From the NCBI RefSeq assembly GCF_023091745.1, contig NC_068910.1:35451272-35515271 (forward strand): 64,000 bases of DNA. Reading direction: 5' to 3'. This DNA is from Budorcas taxicolor (taxonomy: Eukaryota; Chordata; Mammalia; Artiodactyla; Bovidae). Each line of letters begins with the position of its first letter. Within the stretch, counting starts at the first letter, position 1. The notes beneath the pieces are model-generated. The model had not been told where the DNA came from, did no database searches, and saw nothing but the letters and a program-made list of their open reading frames with translations. The position numbers and the translations under genes are program-made. This document shows, in pieces, positions 11,461 to 24,032 of the stretch.

Positions 11461-13549
11461 CAATGGATAGACTCCATGGTTAACTCTTCAACCTCAAGTT
11501 ATTTATTAGTTTCAAGGATCTTATACCTCCAAGTTTGCTAAAAGCCCTAAGAGTGTCTTTACGTCATTAAAACAATTCATTCTTCTTTCTTCCTTGCCTT
11601 TTTGTGAGGGTGAATTGTGCAAAAAAAAAACCTCAAGAAAGAAAAGAAATGTATTTGTCAGATAAGCTTTAAATTGCATTAGTGGACAGCTAGTTGAAAG
11701 TGGGCCAACTCTACAGATGGACATTGTCTATCTTTGTCTGTAATTTTCCTTGTATTATATATATATATAATTCTAAGCTCATTCAGGTGGTTGGGTGAAT
11801 TCATTTCCTTAGAGTTGTAGGCCTAAGGTCCCCATGTCCTTTCTGGTCAGCTGTCAAGGGCCACTCTCATCTTATAGAAGCTGCCCACACTTCTTGCCAC
11901 ATGCCTCTACATTTTCAAAACCAGCAACAGAGAATCTCCCTTACATCAGTTCCCTGTAATATTTCAAATCTCTCTAGCCCTATCCAGGCCCAGGAAGGGC
12001 TCATCTGAATAGGTCAGCACCATCAAAGATAAAGCCACTTTCCAAGTCAACTGTGCCATCGATTCTAACACATGAAAGTGAGGGCTCACCATATTCATAA
12101 ATCCCATCATACTCAGATGGTGGGCAAGGGTCCGTGGGGGTTATTTTAGAATTCTGTCAACCATAATTCACTTTCCTTCCTTTATTTCCATCTCTCTAAA
12201 GGCTCCATATTTGCCTGCACACCTGGCAGTCATAAAGACACGCCCTAGAAGTATACCAACTGGGACAGACAGAGTCAGCAGGGCAAGATGGAGCAAAAGT
12301 TGGCAAGGCCAAATTTATTTTTATATCCAGTATGTGAATAGCAAAGACTCACTGTAAATATTAATAAAGCTTCTCATAAAGAAAGGTGCTACAGACTCCG
12401 TAGTTCTAGAAGGCCATATGAGCTGAAACTCTCATATCATTTTTTGAAAAATTTGGTTCTGTTGTATGTGTGCCTGGTATGTATGGTCTATGTATCTAGT
12501 CCACAGCAGCGAATCCCTCAAGGTGTTCAGTAACAAGTGAAAAATCGTATTAAATGTGAAATCAGAACATCCTGAATTCTTCATGCTTTCTCTCTAGTGT
12601 GTTCACAAAAAACTTGCAATTTTTTTCTTAACAAGGTCTGTCAAATATATTTCAGTCTGTTTATTTAAAAAAAAAAAAACTTTGGGAGAGTAAGAAAAAT
12701 ATCAACTAGGCTGAACACTAGAACTTTACCCAACAAAGAATAGCTCCAGGACCCAAACAAACAAATAAAAAAGTGTGTAAATGGATTTCCCATGAAAATA
12801 ATTGGTCATGACTCAATGAAATAGTAGAATAATCAGCATAAACCAAACTGAAGCTGTGCTGTTATATGGATGTCTTTTCTTTCAAATAAACCACAGGAGA
12901 TCTCAGCAGACATTCTTATGGACAATTTTTAAGGCAGCAACAAATGCAGATCTAGGAAGGGAGGATTTACAGACAAAGTTTATTTTAGCAGAAAGGTACC
13001 CACAGTGGAAAAGAAGAGAAACCTAGGCAGTAATACCAGAACACAAAATTGGCACGTTCTGCTGTATCTCTTAGAAATGTGATTTTTGGAAACACAACAG
13101 GAACCATTTGCTCTACTCTGTGGAGAGAAGCGTATTTTTTTCCATAATTCTACTTCCTTAGCAGAGATAAGCTCCTTGAATGTGACTGAATATATGCCAG
13201 TAGAGACGGACTCATCCTTCCTTTCCGCTCTCCTAAAATATGACTTCAAAATACTTCAGAGAAATGTCAGTAATAATGAAGGTGTGGTAGAAAGAAGATT
13301 GAAACATTTCATTCCCCATTAGACCTCATTTTCCTTTCTCCTAAACTCTCTCACGGGTAGTCTATGACTTCATTTATCTTCACACAATATTTAAAAATCC
13401 CTTCCATTATCTGTTATATGTTTTATCCTTAATTTGGATATACACCTCAGAAAAATACAATTCTCCTACTTAGCTTCTTGGTTCTTGGCAGAACTAAAAT
13501 TCGGATAGTCAACTAAATAAAATCCTTTTCTTTCCTCCACAATGTCTTT

Positions 13550-13739
13550 TTGCGGGGGGGTGGGGGGGGATTTACCAATCATTTGTTTTATTTATTTATT
13601 ATTTTTCTATTTTACTTTATTTTACTTTACAATACTGTATGGATTTTGCCATACATCAACATGAATCTGCCACAGGTGTACATGAGTTCCCAATCCTGAA
13701 CCCCCCTGCCACCGCCCTCCCCATACCCTCTCTCTGGGT
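13550..13739 (-). mobile_element. L1 3' end with extra G-rich sequence inside its target duplication
   Basis: CAATGTCTTT at 13540-13549 and 13740-13749 is a 10-bp target duplication. The L1 body (TTTACAATACTGTATGG..CACAGGTGTACATGAG) and its A-tail (seen as TTTATTTATTATTTTT) start only at about 13579. The 30 bp between duplication and tail include G7-T-G8 and are not part of the L1 end I know. Confidence 0.8.
13554..13569 (+). other. G-run, possible G-quadruplex
   Basis: Seven G, one T and eight G in a row on the sense strand of CNTN6; this can be parsed as four G3 tracts with one-base loops. Confidence 0.6.
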
Positions 13740-14739
13740 CAATGTCTTTAGATAATTCTAAGGTCATTTCTACAAACACAGATTCATGTGACAAAAAACG
13801 GCAATATAACATTTATTTTACTTATTCATATGGGGGAGGGGGTCACAGCTTTGGAATGGCCTTTGAACTGCTATGCAGAAAGGTCTTTGCCTCTTGAGAT
13901 CTCACTCAGCTCAAGGGTGAGCTTTTGTTAACATCCTTCATCACCTGTAACAAAGATTCTGCACAAGTCAATTTGCAACAGGACTGAAAATGGAGTTTCC
14001 TCTGAATTTTTAAAATGAACATAAAACTCTTGAAGCAAAAGCTGTTGGATGAATCTGAAAATAAGCAGTCAATAGATCTTCATGAGTGCAGTGAATGAGT
14101 CTGTGCTCACATGAAATTCTGTTTAAAAATGACAGGGTAGAGAAATGATGAATGTTGTCTAAAATAATTAAAATCACCTTCACTGTGAAATAACAGTTTT
14201 ATCATATTGAAAATAAAGCAACATTCTTTCTCTTTATTTTCTGGATATAAAACTCTCAATCCTGGGCTCATAAAAATCATAGGTTTAAAATTTGTTTTAG
14301 AGGAAATGTTCCATTCTTTCCTCAGATACAACTTTTAGGTTTGTTGAAGAATTGGATTTATGCCAGTAGTTAGGAGCATCTATGTCTGTAGTAGAAAGAT
14401 AACACTACTGTTTGAGCCCCGCATTTGTATTTGCATCAATAAAAATATTGACGATTCAAACTAAATTGAAAATCATTCTCAGCAAAGTCTCAAAATTGTG
14501 TTCGAGAATAGAGGACAATCATATTGTCCTATTGAGAAAACATGCTAAATTTTCATATCTTCTTCCTACCAATTAGTTTGTGTTTGTTTTTGTTTTTGCT
14601 ATTTCTGAATATATCACAATGGTAAAGGCAGGTCAAATTGGCAGTGGCAATATTCCTTGTGAATGCTGCTTGAATGGGTAAAATTTTTAGGTAAATAGGC
14701 CCAGTAGTTTCCTGTCGGCACAATAATAGTGATAATAAC

Positions 14740-15390
14740 CATCATTATTGAACTTCTACCATATATTCACTCAGTGAATATTTATTATGTACTTACTAAG
14801 GGCCACTCATTTTACTGAGGTTTAGGGATATGGTGGAGACCAAAGCAACAAAGTCCTTCACTCCATGAATCTTACAGTAAAAATTATATTAAAAATATAA
14901 GTATGGCCAATGATGATAAAAGCTTGGGAGAAAAATAAAGAGCATAGGGAGTGAATGGGTGTTGCTGATGTCTTCTAAGAGATCAAACAAGCCTTCATTG
15001 ACATTTGAGAAAAGAACTAGAGGAATGAATGAGACACTGAGAAAAGCAGTTTGGGGAGTAGGAACAGCATGCACAAAGGTCCTGTGGTAGGACTGTGTCT
15101 GACATGTGGAAGAACAGCAAAGAGGCTTGTGTGGATGAAGAAAGCTGAACAAACAGGAGAGTAGATGAAGATATAGGCACTACTTTCAAGATATTTTGCA
15201 GCCTTTGGATTTTCCTTTGAGTGAAATTAAAATGTACTACATGATAGTGAGCATATAACCACTTAAAAAGTGATTACAATAATTCAGGTTAGAGTTAATA
15301 GTGACTCAAGCCAGGATGAGAGCAGTGGACAGGTGGAAATTAGCCATATTCAGGATAAATGTAGAGGGTATAGCTGCATTAACTTCCTGA
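14740..15390 (+). repeat. Old mammalian interspersed repeat, family not resolved
   Basis: Begins with CACTCAGTGAATATTTATTATGTACTTACTAAG and continues with GGAACAGCATGCACAAAGGTCCTG and TTACAATAATTCAGGTTAGAG, wording I recognise from an ancient mammalian repeat, but I cannot name the family with certainty. The minus-strand open frames here are not convincing genes. Confidence 0.5.
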
Positions 15391-15735
15391 AAGATTAAAT
15401 GTAGATTTTAAGAAAAAGACATGTGTAAAAGATAACTCCAAACTGAGCAGTTGGAAGAATGAAGTTCCATGTACTTCATTACAAGGTCATTCATATACAA
15501 GGTCAATAAAGGCAGAGCAGGTTTTGGGGTGAGGGAAATCAGGAATTTGTTTTAAGACGAGTTAACTTTCAAATGTCTAACTTCAGACCAAAAACTTCCA
15601 ATAGGCAACTGAACTGATATGTGTAGGGAGAAAGTTCTGGTCTGAAGAACTAAATTTAGAAGTTATCTTCTGTAAATAGTATTTAACACCACACAGTTGC
15701 AAATGTATGAATGCCTACTATACACTGGGAGTTCG

Positions 15736-15948
15736 GGTTTCCCTGATGGATCAGACAGTAAAGAATCTGCCTGCAATGCAAGTGACCCAAGTTTGATCCC
15801 TAGGTCATGAAGATTCCCTGGAGAAGGAATAGCTACCCCCTCGAGTATTCTTGCCTTGAGAATTCCATGGAGAGAGAAGCCTGGAAGGCTTACAGTCCCT
15901 GAGGTCACATAGACTTGGACACGACTGAGTGATTAATAATTTCACTTT
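15736..15948 (+). mobile_element. Bov-tA SINE
   Basis: Runs from GGTTTCCCTGATGG to GGACACGACTGAGTGA. Similar ATACACTG(G/A)GAG words at about 15720 and 15951 suggest an imperfect target duplication. Confidence 0.9.
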
Positions 15949-16157
15949 CATACACTGAGAGCTCAGCTCAGCCTTTGGTATGCCCCAACTCATGTAATAC
16001 TTTCAGGAAAAATTTCTCCAATTTATAATAGAGCAACTGTGTTAAAGAGATTAGTGCTCACTTGGCCAAGATCATGTGTCTGGAATTCAAAGAATTGTAT
16101 CTAAATACCACTGCAGTTTTTCTCCTGCTTAATTTTGTCTGGCATTATCTGACCACA

Positions 16158-16323
16158 GTTCAGTTCAGTTCAGTTGCTCAGTTGTGTCCGACTCTTTGTG
16201 ACACCATGAATTGCACCACGCCAGCCTCCCCGTCTATCACCAACTCCCGGAGTTCACTCAAACTCACGTCCATCGAGTCGGTAATGCCATCCAGCCATCT
16301 CGTCCTCTGTCATCCCCTTCTGC
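16158..16323 (-). mobile_element. BovB 3' fragment
   Basis: Only the terminal 165 bp: the CAGTTCAGTTCAGTTCAGTTG 3' end through CATCTCGTCCTCTGTCATCC. Strong 5' truncation. Confidence 0.92.
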
Positions 16324-16579
16324 TAACTGCTAAATAAAGTACATAAGGATATAGGAAGTGTTCTAATCTCTACTGGATAATATGTGAATACCATCCACAG
16401 AGGTAAACAGTATCAGAACTGGCAAGACTATGGCTCTTCCACTCCATGTAGGACCAACATCTTAGAGTATATTCTCTAGATTTCATGCTCCATATCCACA
16501 TTCAGAATCTCATCCACTCCCAGGAAAAACATTTTCCTTACTTTTCAGCACATTGAACAGAACTTCAATGTTACAGCCT

Positions 16580-16816
16580 GTTCAATTCAGTTCAGTCACT
16601 CAGTTGTGTCCAACTCTTTGCAACCCCATGAATTGCAGCACACCAGGCCTCCCTGTCCATAACCAACTCCCAGAGTTGACTCAAATACATCTCCACTGAG
16701 TCGGTGATGTCATCCAACCGTCTCATCCTCTGTCGTCACCTTCTCCTCCTGCCTTCAATCTTTCCCAGCAACAGAGTCTTTTCAAATGAGTCAGCTTTTC
16801 ACATTAGGTGGCCACA
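16580..16816 (-). mobile_element. BovB 3' fragment with 8-bp target duplication
   Basis: TACAGCCT at 16572-16579 and 16817-16824 flank a 237-bp minus-strand BovB end. It lies 250 bp from the previous BovB fragment and in the same orientation, but both have their own 3' ends, so they are separate insertions. Confidence 0.9.
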
Positions 16817-17320
16817 TACAGCCTATTACCACTTGTTTAATCCAGAGTTTCTCAATATCGGCATTATTGACAACTTAGGACAAGATATTTCTTTTCACAA
16901 GGCTTGTCCTGTGTGTTGTTAAGATATTAATGGCATCCTTGGCCTGTACCTACTTGATGCCAGAAGCACACATTCTCCACTTGTAAGAATGAGAAAATGG
17001 CTCTAGACACTGACAAATATCCCTAGATGATCAAACTCACCTCTAGTGGAGATCCACTGGTGTTGCCCAGGTCTTCTGTTCACTATTTTAAGCTCACCCA
17101 TGGAGGATGGAAACTGAGGAGGAAAGAAGTCTAGTCCTTCTGTATCTTGCCCCATGACTCACCCTGGGTTCCTTAAAATTGGAGCATACCTTGAAATTTA
17201 CTCAGAAGTTGCCTGGGTTTTCATTCTTTCTTCAGGATGGATTTACCAGTACGGAAGCTGTCCTAGAATGTATTGGAAGCTAGTAACCATAGGAACTCAG
17301 AGGGCCTTTTTAGTGGCTGT

Positions 17321-17460
17321 CTGTCCTGGAGAAGAAAATGGAAACCCACTCCAATACTCTTGCCTGGGAAATCTCATGGACAGAGGAGCCTGGCAGGCTA
17401 CAGTCCATGGAATCACAAAAGAGTTGGACATGACTGAGCAACTAAACAACAACAACAAAT
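17321..17460 (+). mobile_element. Bov-tA SINE, 3' half
   Basis: Head-less copy from CTGGAGAAGAAAATGGAAACCC to GACATGACTGAGCAACTAAA plus a CAACAACAA tail. A long imperfect duplication of about 27 bp (17294-17320 and 17467-17494, both with AACTCAGAGGGCCT and TAGTGG) brackets it. Confidence 0.9.
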
Positions 17461-18530
17461 CCTAGAAACTCAGAGGGCCTTTACGTAGTGGTTGTTTGTA
17501 GGGCACAAACGCAATCATCTCCATGATTCCAAACAGGAGGTGCTGTAAATCTAAAGGCATCTCATAAAGTCTAGGTGGTCAGGCAGCAACTGTGGAACAA
17601 ATGGGAACTCAACTAGGAGTGATTATAAAGGTGTCAGGCCAGTTTTCTGGCTTGCATCATAAACTTGCTCAGCACCAATATCAATGACTTCAACCCAGAA
17701 AAGAAATTATTCTTCTTGGATTAGGTCTTTACCACTGAGCTAGCATAACCATGATTTACCACCTAAGAGCCAGTCACATTTAACCCTGGAGCACTACACA
17801 AGGTTTGCAGTAAAGTACACTCATATTGGAATATTCCAAAGGGGGGATTTATCCACTAAATCTGAGCACTGTGCTTCAGATTCTTTATTCTGCTCATTTA
17901 TTTTCTACCTCAAGAAACATGCTACCAATATTGAGACCCTTTCTACAGTGCCAGTAGAAGTTCTCAGTGTCAGTGTTTATTTTTATGAGTTTCTTTCCCA
18001 TGAGATGCTTCCCCTCTAATAAAAATTACATCCCATATAATGGGTATACGTGCATATATCTTTGTGTTTGTATTTTCAATATCAGAGCACAAGATATAGG
18101 GCTATAAAAGATGTCAAAACATAATCAGGCTCTGGGGAAAATAGGATTTTTTGTATGCTTGGCAGAGCAGCTGATAGTCTTCAATTGCTTACCGCAGATC
18201 TTCCATTTCTAATAATAATAAAATTATAGACGATGGTGTCAGTGTGAAACTATAGACAATGGCTCAGGGAAGACCAATTATCATTCAGTTCTAATGTTCC
18301 TGCTGAATCATCACAGGGAAAATACATCACAATCATTAATAACAGATAAATGTCATAGATGGTGGAGAAAAAATTTAAAAATTCAGCGATTTCAACTTAA
18401 GTGGCTCATGAATTATACATTTAATTAAGAAAAGCCAAATGGGAAGGATTTTAAACTTCCAATTTGCAAGGTATTTTTCTTCTTTCCCCATTAAAAAGTA
18501 TACAAATTAAGCACAGCAGTGGCTGATGAT

Positions 18531-18548
18531 GGGGGTGGGGGGCGGGGG
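18531..18548 (+). other. G-rich run G5-T-G6-C-G5
   Basis: Sits inside a repeat-free block of the intron. It gives three clean G tracts, so quadruplex formation would need a bulge or two-layer stacking. Confidence 0.5.
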
Positions 18549-19478
18549 AAGATAAAAGCGCCCATTGCAGGCTGGCTGTTTGGATGAATGGGAAAAGGCA
18601 GCCAGTGGGGAAAAGGCAGCAGGGCAGGATGAAAAATAATAGTGACAGGAAGGGCTTGCAACTTTGCACCTTCACCAGTTCACAGAAGGGTACAAAAGGA
18701 CACCTGGATTCTAGTCTCAGAGCTACTGTCGTCTTCCTTTCTGTTTATTTGCCTGTGAAATGAGGGGGTTGGGCTGGAGGAAATTTCAGGTCCTTACCAT
18801 TCCAGACATGCCATGAATCTGTAAGTCGAGGAACATACTCTTCGACTTCCTACACACCCCCTGAAGGCAAATATACAAGGTGACCACCATTCTGTCAAAG
18901 CTTCCCCAGTGTGATCTCCCAGAGAAGACTGAATTTTACCATTAACAGCAATGGTTTTCAAAGCAGAATTTTCTCACTACCAACACCCCCTGGGAATGTT
19001 ATCAATGCAAAATTTCTGGCCCCTCCTGAGACCTAATGAATGAGAAACTCATTAGTTTATGGTTCACCAAGTCCTCCAGGTGATAGTGATACCCACTGAA
19101 GTTTTAAAATCTCTGCTCTAGAGAGACCTTCATAGAGAGAATTGCTAACTACAGGTTTTGCAAGTGTGTTCTCTTCCCTGCTAATAGTAGCTATACGCTT
19201 GTTGGAGTAATTTTGAATAGCAGGTTAATCATTTATTCTACAAGATTCTGAGGAATTCGAACCCAGTATGGGCAATATGATAGGGGAGGGAATATGAGGA
19301 ACAACTGGCTTAGATGTGAGAGGGCTCAGATATGCAGGGAGCTGGGATTTTGGAAGTCTGATGGCAAGAAAGAAGGATTAGACATTGGACAAAAGTTCAA
19401 GTTCTATCCCTTTTTACATGTTAACAGTATAATTTTGGGAAATTACATTTATACCCCTAGCTCCAGTATCTTTCCTAT

Positions 19479-19638
19479 GCTGCTGCTGCTGCTAAGTTGC
19501 TTCAGTCATGTCTGACTCTGTACGACCCCATAGACGGAAGCCCACCAGGGTCCCCCGTCCCTGGGATTCTCCAGGCGAGAACACTGGAGTGGGTTGCCAT
19601 TTCCTTCTCCAATGCATGAAAGTGAAAAATGAAAGGGA
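19479..19638 (-). mobile_element. Bov-tA-type SINE, one unit of the dimer
   Basis: CTGCTGCTGCTGCTAAGTTGC head of the dimeric form, then GACTCTGTACGACCCCATAGACGG and the CCAATGCATGAAAGTG linker. The second unit is missing. Confidence 0.9.
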
Positions 19639-20356
19639 AATCTGGATATATAGTAGCAGGCATATCTGCAATAGCCAATTAACCTCACAAAACAAATTGT
19701 AGGAGTGATGAAACAAGTATGAAATAAAAGTGCTTCTATTTTTTCAAAATTATTCCTTATGTCATCTTCCTTATTTCTGAACACATTCTTCAAGTAGCTT
19801 CTAAATATCCCACTATTGAAGAAGGATACACTACATGTAGGAACAGATAAGAAAGCTTTACTAGTAAGGTAAAAATGAATTCCCCTGGGGAGAAGTGAAA
19901 ATTATAGTCTCTGGCCCCAAGATTATAGGGTAAAAGTATACAAAGATTTCCTGAGCACCAGTGGCAATGTGTAATTTCTGTTCAGCGAAAGGAGTTGCTT
20001 TGGATTTCAGAGGGCTAGAACTTATTCCTCTTCCCTCAGAGGCATCGATGAAAGATACCTAAGTTGAACACAGCCCTGGGAATTTGCTCAAGATTTGTCT
20101 TTATTTCACAGAAGGTTCAAAAGATGAAGAGTCACTGACAACAGGGAAATCTGAACTACATTTTTTCCCTCCTCTTTATACTGAAAAAAATTTTACTATC
20201 TAGGTGGCTCTCCAGTTTCAAACAAAACCCTTTGAGCATCTCTCTGGTGAAGACAGAGCAACAGTCTTAGAAGTGAAGTAGCAAAGGACATCAGTAAAAA
20301 AACTCAGACACAAGAGCCTATATGAAATGATACAAGATCCTAGTAGGGACTTGCCA

Positions 20357-20361
<5 letters not shown>

Positions 20362-20398
<37 letters not shown>
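20362..20398. repeat. (AC)18 microsatellite
   Basis: 37 nt of uninterrupted AC; probably length-polymorphic in the population. Confidence 0.97.
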
Positions 20399-20400
<2 letters not shown>

Positions 20401-22002
20401 GATTCAATACCTGGGCATGGGACAAGAATGTCAAAACATATTTTAAAAAGAAGTGAATTTTATTTATGCATAGTTGACCTGAAGGTCTTGAATGGTGGCT
20501 CAGACAGTAAACTAAAAGCATAGACTCAGAAAACTCGAAGGAATGTTGAGAGTGGAGTAAACCGTTCATAGAGACACAGGTTTAGCTTCCCATTCACTGC
20601 AAAAATAAACTTCTTTTGCAACACCTCAAGCAATTCTCATCCATTCTCTGCTTGGTCATCTCTAATGACAGAAAACTCATTATCTCCAGCGTCTTCTGCT
20701 GGTATAGCTCTAATGTTTGGACTGATCTTCACTGTATCTTAATGTAGTCAAACAGCATACTATAATAGCCACAAGTCCTACTTTTGCCTACTGGACATCA
20801 ATGGAGAGAACTTTTTTTTTTTTTTACCCTTTGTGAATGTCATAGCCATTTGACCTATGAAAACAACTCAGTTTTTTTTCTCCATTTCCGCCCTCCAGGG
20901 TCAAAATCTAAGTTCTTACCACTTTCTTTGGTGTATTAACTTCTGGACTTGGCTACATTTTGGCTATCTATCTCAATATACTTGAGATTTTCAGTTCCCT
21001 CTCAATAATGGGTACTTTGAACATAATATTATAATTCAACTGCAAGATATTTGTAGGCTGTTGAAAATACAGATTCCATGGTACTTCACTCAGATGTTAA
21101 CAAACCAAATTGCTAGGGTAGGATTAGCTATCTGCATCTTAACAAGTTTCCTAATGTGCTCTGAATGAAGCATAATAGTCCAGTCTGAATAGTCCAGAGT
21201 AAGAATAAAGAACATTAAAAAAATAATACTATCCATCCTTTTTTTTTTTAATAAATGATAACCCATTCTTGTATTTAGTTTTCCTGGTACATTATTCATC
21301 CTGTTGTTTATTTATCCCATTTACACAATTACACAATAATTAAATATTCAAATATGGCAGGTACAAACTATATAGAGAGTGAAAGTCTTCTGTGTTTTTT
21401 TCCCTTTTCTTGAGAAAGCCACTGTATACATGCCTAGATTTTTAAATTTAAAAATTTGCAGAAACACATACACATAAGTTCTCATACATGTAAACGCATA
21501 ACTTTTTATGAGATCATACTAAACATTTTTATTTACAATATACTTTTCATGTAATAACATGTCTTAGATTGTTTTTCTTCCTGAACACTGATTTTATAGG
21601 CTTAACAACACTTTGTGAATTTTTATATTTCATGCCTAAGTGGCATTTTTGTTGCTGTTCATCCTTTTTGTTGTATATTTCTGTCATATCTTCTTCATTC
21701 CTGAGAATGATACCAGAATTTCTGGCTATTTAGATGAATTTATTCTTACTGAAATAATTTATGAATTGTCAGAATTTAATACATAGCAGATACAATATAT
21801 AATTTAATATATAAGTGATTTAATTTAGTCTGTTTTTTGTAAACTCATTATTTTCTTCTGTCTCCTTTCTATCTTCTTTTCTTTCTTTCTTTAAAAAGAA
21901 TCTGGTTCCCTAAGTATATTGTTAATGCTTCATCTCTTTTTTTTTCTTGGTTTGAAAGGGATGATAAAGATGCCAAAATTCACATATTTCCACTTTCTCA
22001 AG

Positions 22003-22258
22003 GGACTTCCCAGGTGGCTCAGTGAGTAAAGAATCCACCTGCAGGCAGAAAATACAGGAGACTTAAGAGACCTGGGTTTGATCCCTGGCCTGGAAAGATT
22101 CCCTGGAGGAGGTCATGGCAACCCACTCCAGTATTTTTGCCTGGAGAGTCCCACAGACAGAGGAGCCTGGCAGGTTATACTCTATAAGGTCACAAAGATT
22201 TAAACATGATTTAATCTTTAAGGTCAGACACGATTAAATCAACAGGGCACACACGCAT
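22003..22258 (+). mobile_element. Bov-tA SINE with internal duplications
   Basis: TTTCTCAAG at 21994-22002 and 22259-22267 flank it. The body has an extra GGCAGAAAATACAGGAGACTT segment in the head and a partly repeated tail (GGTCACAAAGATTTAAACATG then GGTCAGACACGATTAAATC). Confidence 0.92.
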
Positions 22259-22802
22259 TTTCTCAAGAGTTTTTGTATATGGATCAGATTTAAGGTCAAA
22301 ATAGCTTTCAATTCATATTGCTTCATCATCCCTCAAAAGAATTTTAAATCAGTTATATTAGTGAAGAATGTTTCAGGTTGTCTGCTTCTATCTGAAGAGG
22401 ACTGCTAGAACATTATAGAAATAATTAGCTTTCAATTTTTTTCTTTTTTTTGTCTCTGCCACGTCTTGCTTCTGCACTAGTTTTAACATAAGTACGGATG
22501 ACAAGAGGCTCCCAGTTGCTTTAACTGTTCTCCTGTGACTGTGATTTCCAAATGTGTGATGTCCAAGTTCATCTACAGTTGAACACATTTTAACCATCAC
22601 TAGTATATTTCCCTCTTTCACCCCCAGCATCTATATCTTCCACATATTTTGGGAGGGGGTCATTTTTGAACCAGTTAAGTTCTTCCACTTTCCTTGACAT
22701 AAGTTCATTTGTATCTAGTTTTCACAATACATACAATTTCTTAACCTTATTAGTACCACACTTACAAAACATTAATATGTGAGACTATTTTCCTTTGCTC
22801 AA

Positions 22803-23029
22803 TGATGCATGCTGGCCAAGTGACTTCAGTCATTTCTGATTCTTTGTGACCCCATGGACTGTGGCCTGCCAGCCTCCTCTGCCCATGGGATTCTCCAGGC
22901 AAGAATGCTGGAGTGGCTTGCTATGCCCTCCTCCATGGGATCTTCCCAACTCAGGGATCGAACCCGCATCTCTGGCATCTCCTGCACTGGAAGGCAGATT
23001 CTTTACCACTAGTGCCACCTGCAACCCCC
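22803..23029 (-). mobile_element. Bov-tA SINE with 8-bp target duplication
   Basis: TTGCTCAA at 22795-22802 and 23030-23037. A variant head with CACTAGTGCCACCTG instead of GAGCCACC. Confidence 0.92.
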
Positions 23030-23263
23030 TTGCTCAACTATATCTAGATGAAATTTTAAAAATGACAACATAATTCTTCCAGAGATGTACACCAATTCTA
23101 ACTCTGATATATTGCAGATAGAGATATCAACTAGTATAACTAGAAAATTCTTTTACAGTTGTTGGGTTTTTTTTTTTAATTAAGTAAAACATACATCTAC
23201 CCTATAGTTCACGTCTAGGGACTTAACAAAGAAAAGTGAAAATGTCCACAGACAGTCTTAGAA

Positions 23264-24030
23264 AATGACGGGAGAAATATCAATAACCTCAGATATGCAG
23301 ATGACACCATCCTTATGGCAGAAAGTGAAGAGGAACTAAAAAGCCTCTTGATGAAAGTGAAAGAGGAGAGTGAAAAAGTTGGCTTAAAGCTCAACATTCA
23401 GAAAATTAAGATCATGGCATCTGGTCCCATCACTTCATGGGAAATAGATGGGGAAACAGTGTCAGACTTTATTTTTCTGGGCTCCAAAATCACTGCAGAT
23501 GGTGATTGCAGCCACGAAATTAAAAGACGCTTACTCCTTGGAAGGAAAGGTATTACTTTGCCAATAAAGGTCCGTCTAGTCAAGGCTATGGTTTTTCCTG
23601 TGGTCATGTATGGATGTGAGAGTTGGACTGTGAAGAAGGCTGAGCACCAAAGAACTGATGTTTTTGAACTGTGTTGTTGGAGAAGACTCTTGAGAGTCCT
23701 TTGGACTGCAAGGAGATCCAACCAGTCCTTTCTAAAGGAGATCAGTCCTGGGTGTTCATTGGAAGGACTGATGCTAAAGCTGAAACTCCAATACTTTGGC
23801 CACCTCATGCGAAGAATTGACTCATTGGAAAAGACTCTGGTGCTGGGAGGGATTGGGGGCAGGAAGAGAAGGGGACGACAGAGGATGAGATGGCTGGATG
23901 GCATCACTGACTCGATGGATGTGAGTCTGAGTGAGCTCCGGGAGTTGGTGATGGACGGGGAGGCCTGGTGTGCTGCGATTCATGGGGTCGCAAAGAGTCG
24001 GACACGACTGAGCAACTGAACTGAACTGAA
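23264..24030 (+). mobile_element. BovB LINE fragment with a 234-codon open frame
   Basis: 5'-truncated exactly before GRNINNLRYADD; the catalytic YADD is at the start of the element but upstream of the first Met. The frame is open from 23315 to 24019 and ends in SRTRLSN. Compared with the other copies in this window, about 12 codons are missing in frame between LLLGRK and ITLP (near 23550). Ends with CTGAACTGAACTGAA immediately before the mariner palindrome. Confidence 0.95.
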
Positions 24031-24032
24031 TG

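Noticed and set aside
20362..20398. Tandem repeat considered as a CRISPR-like or satellite array
   Set aside because: It is a simple AC microsatellite in a mammalian intron.
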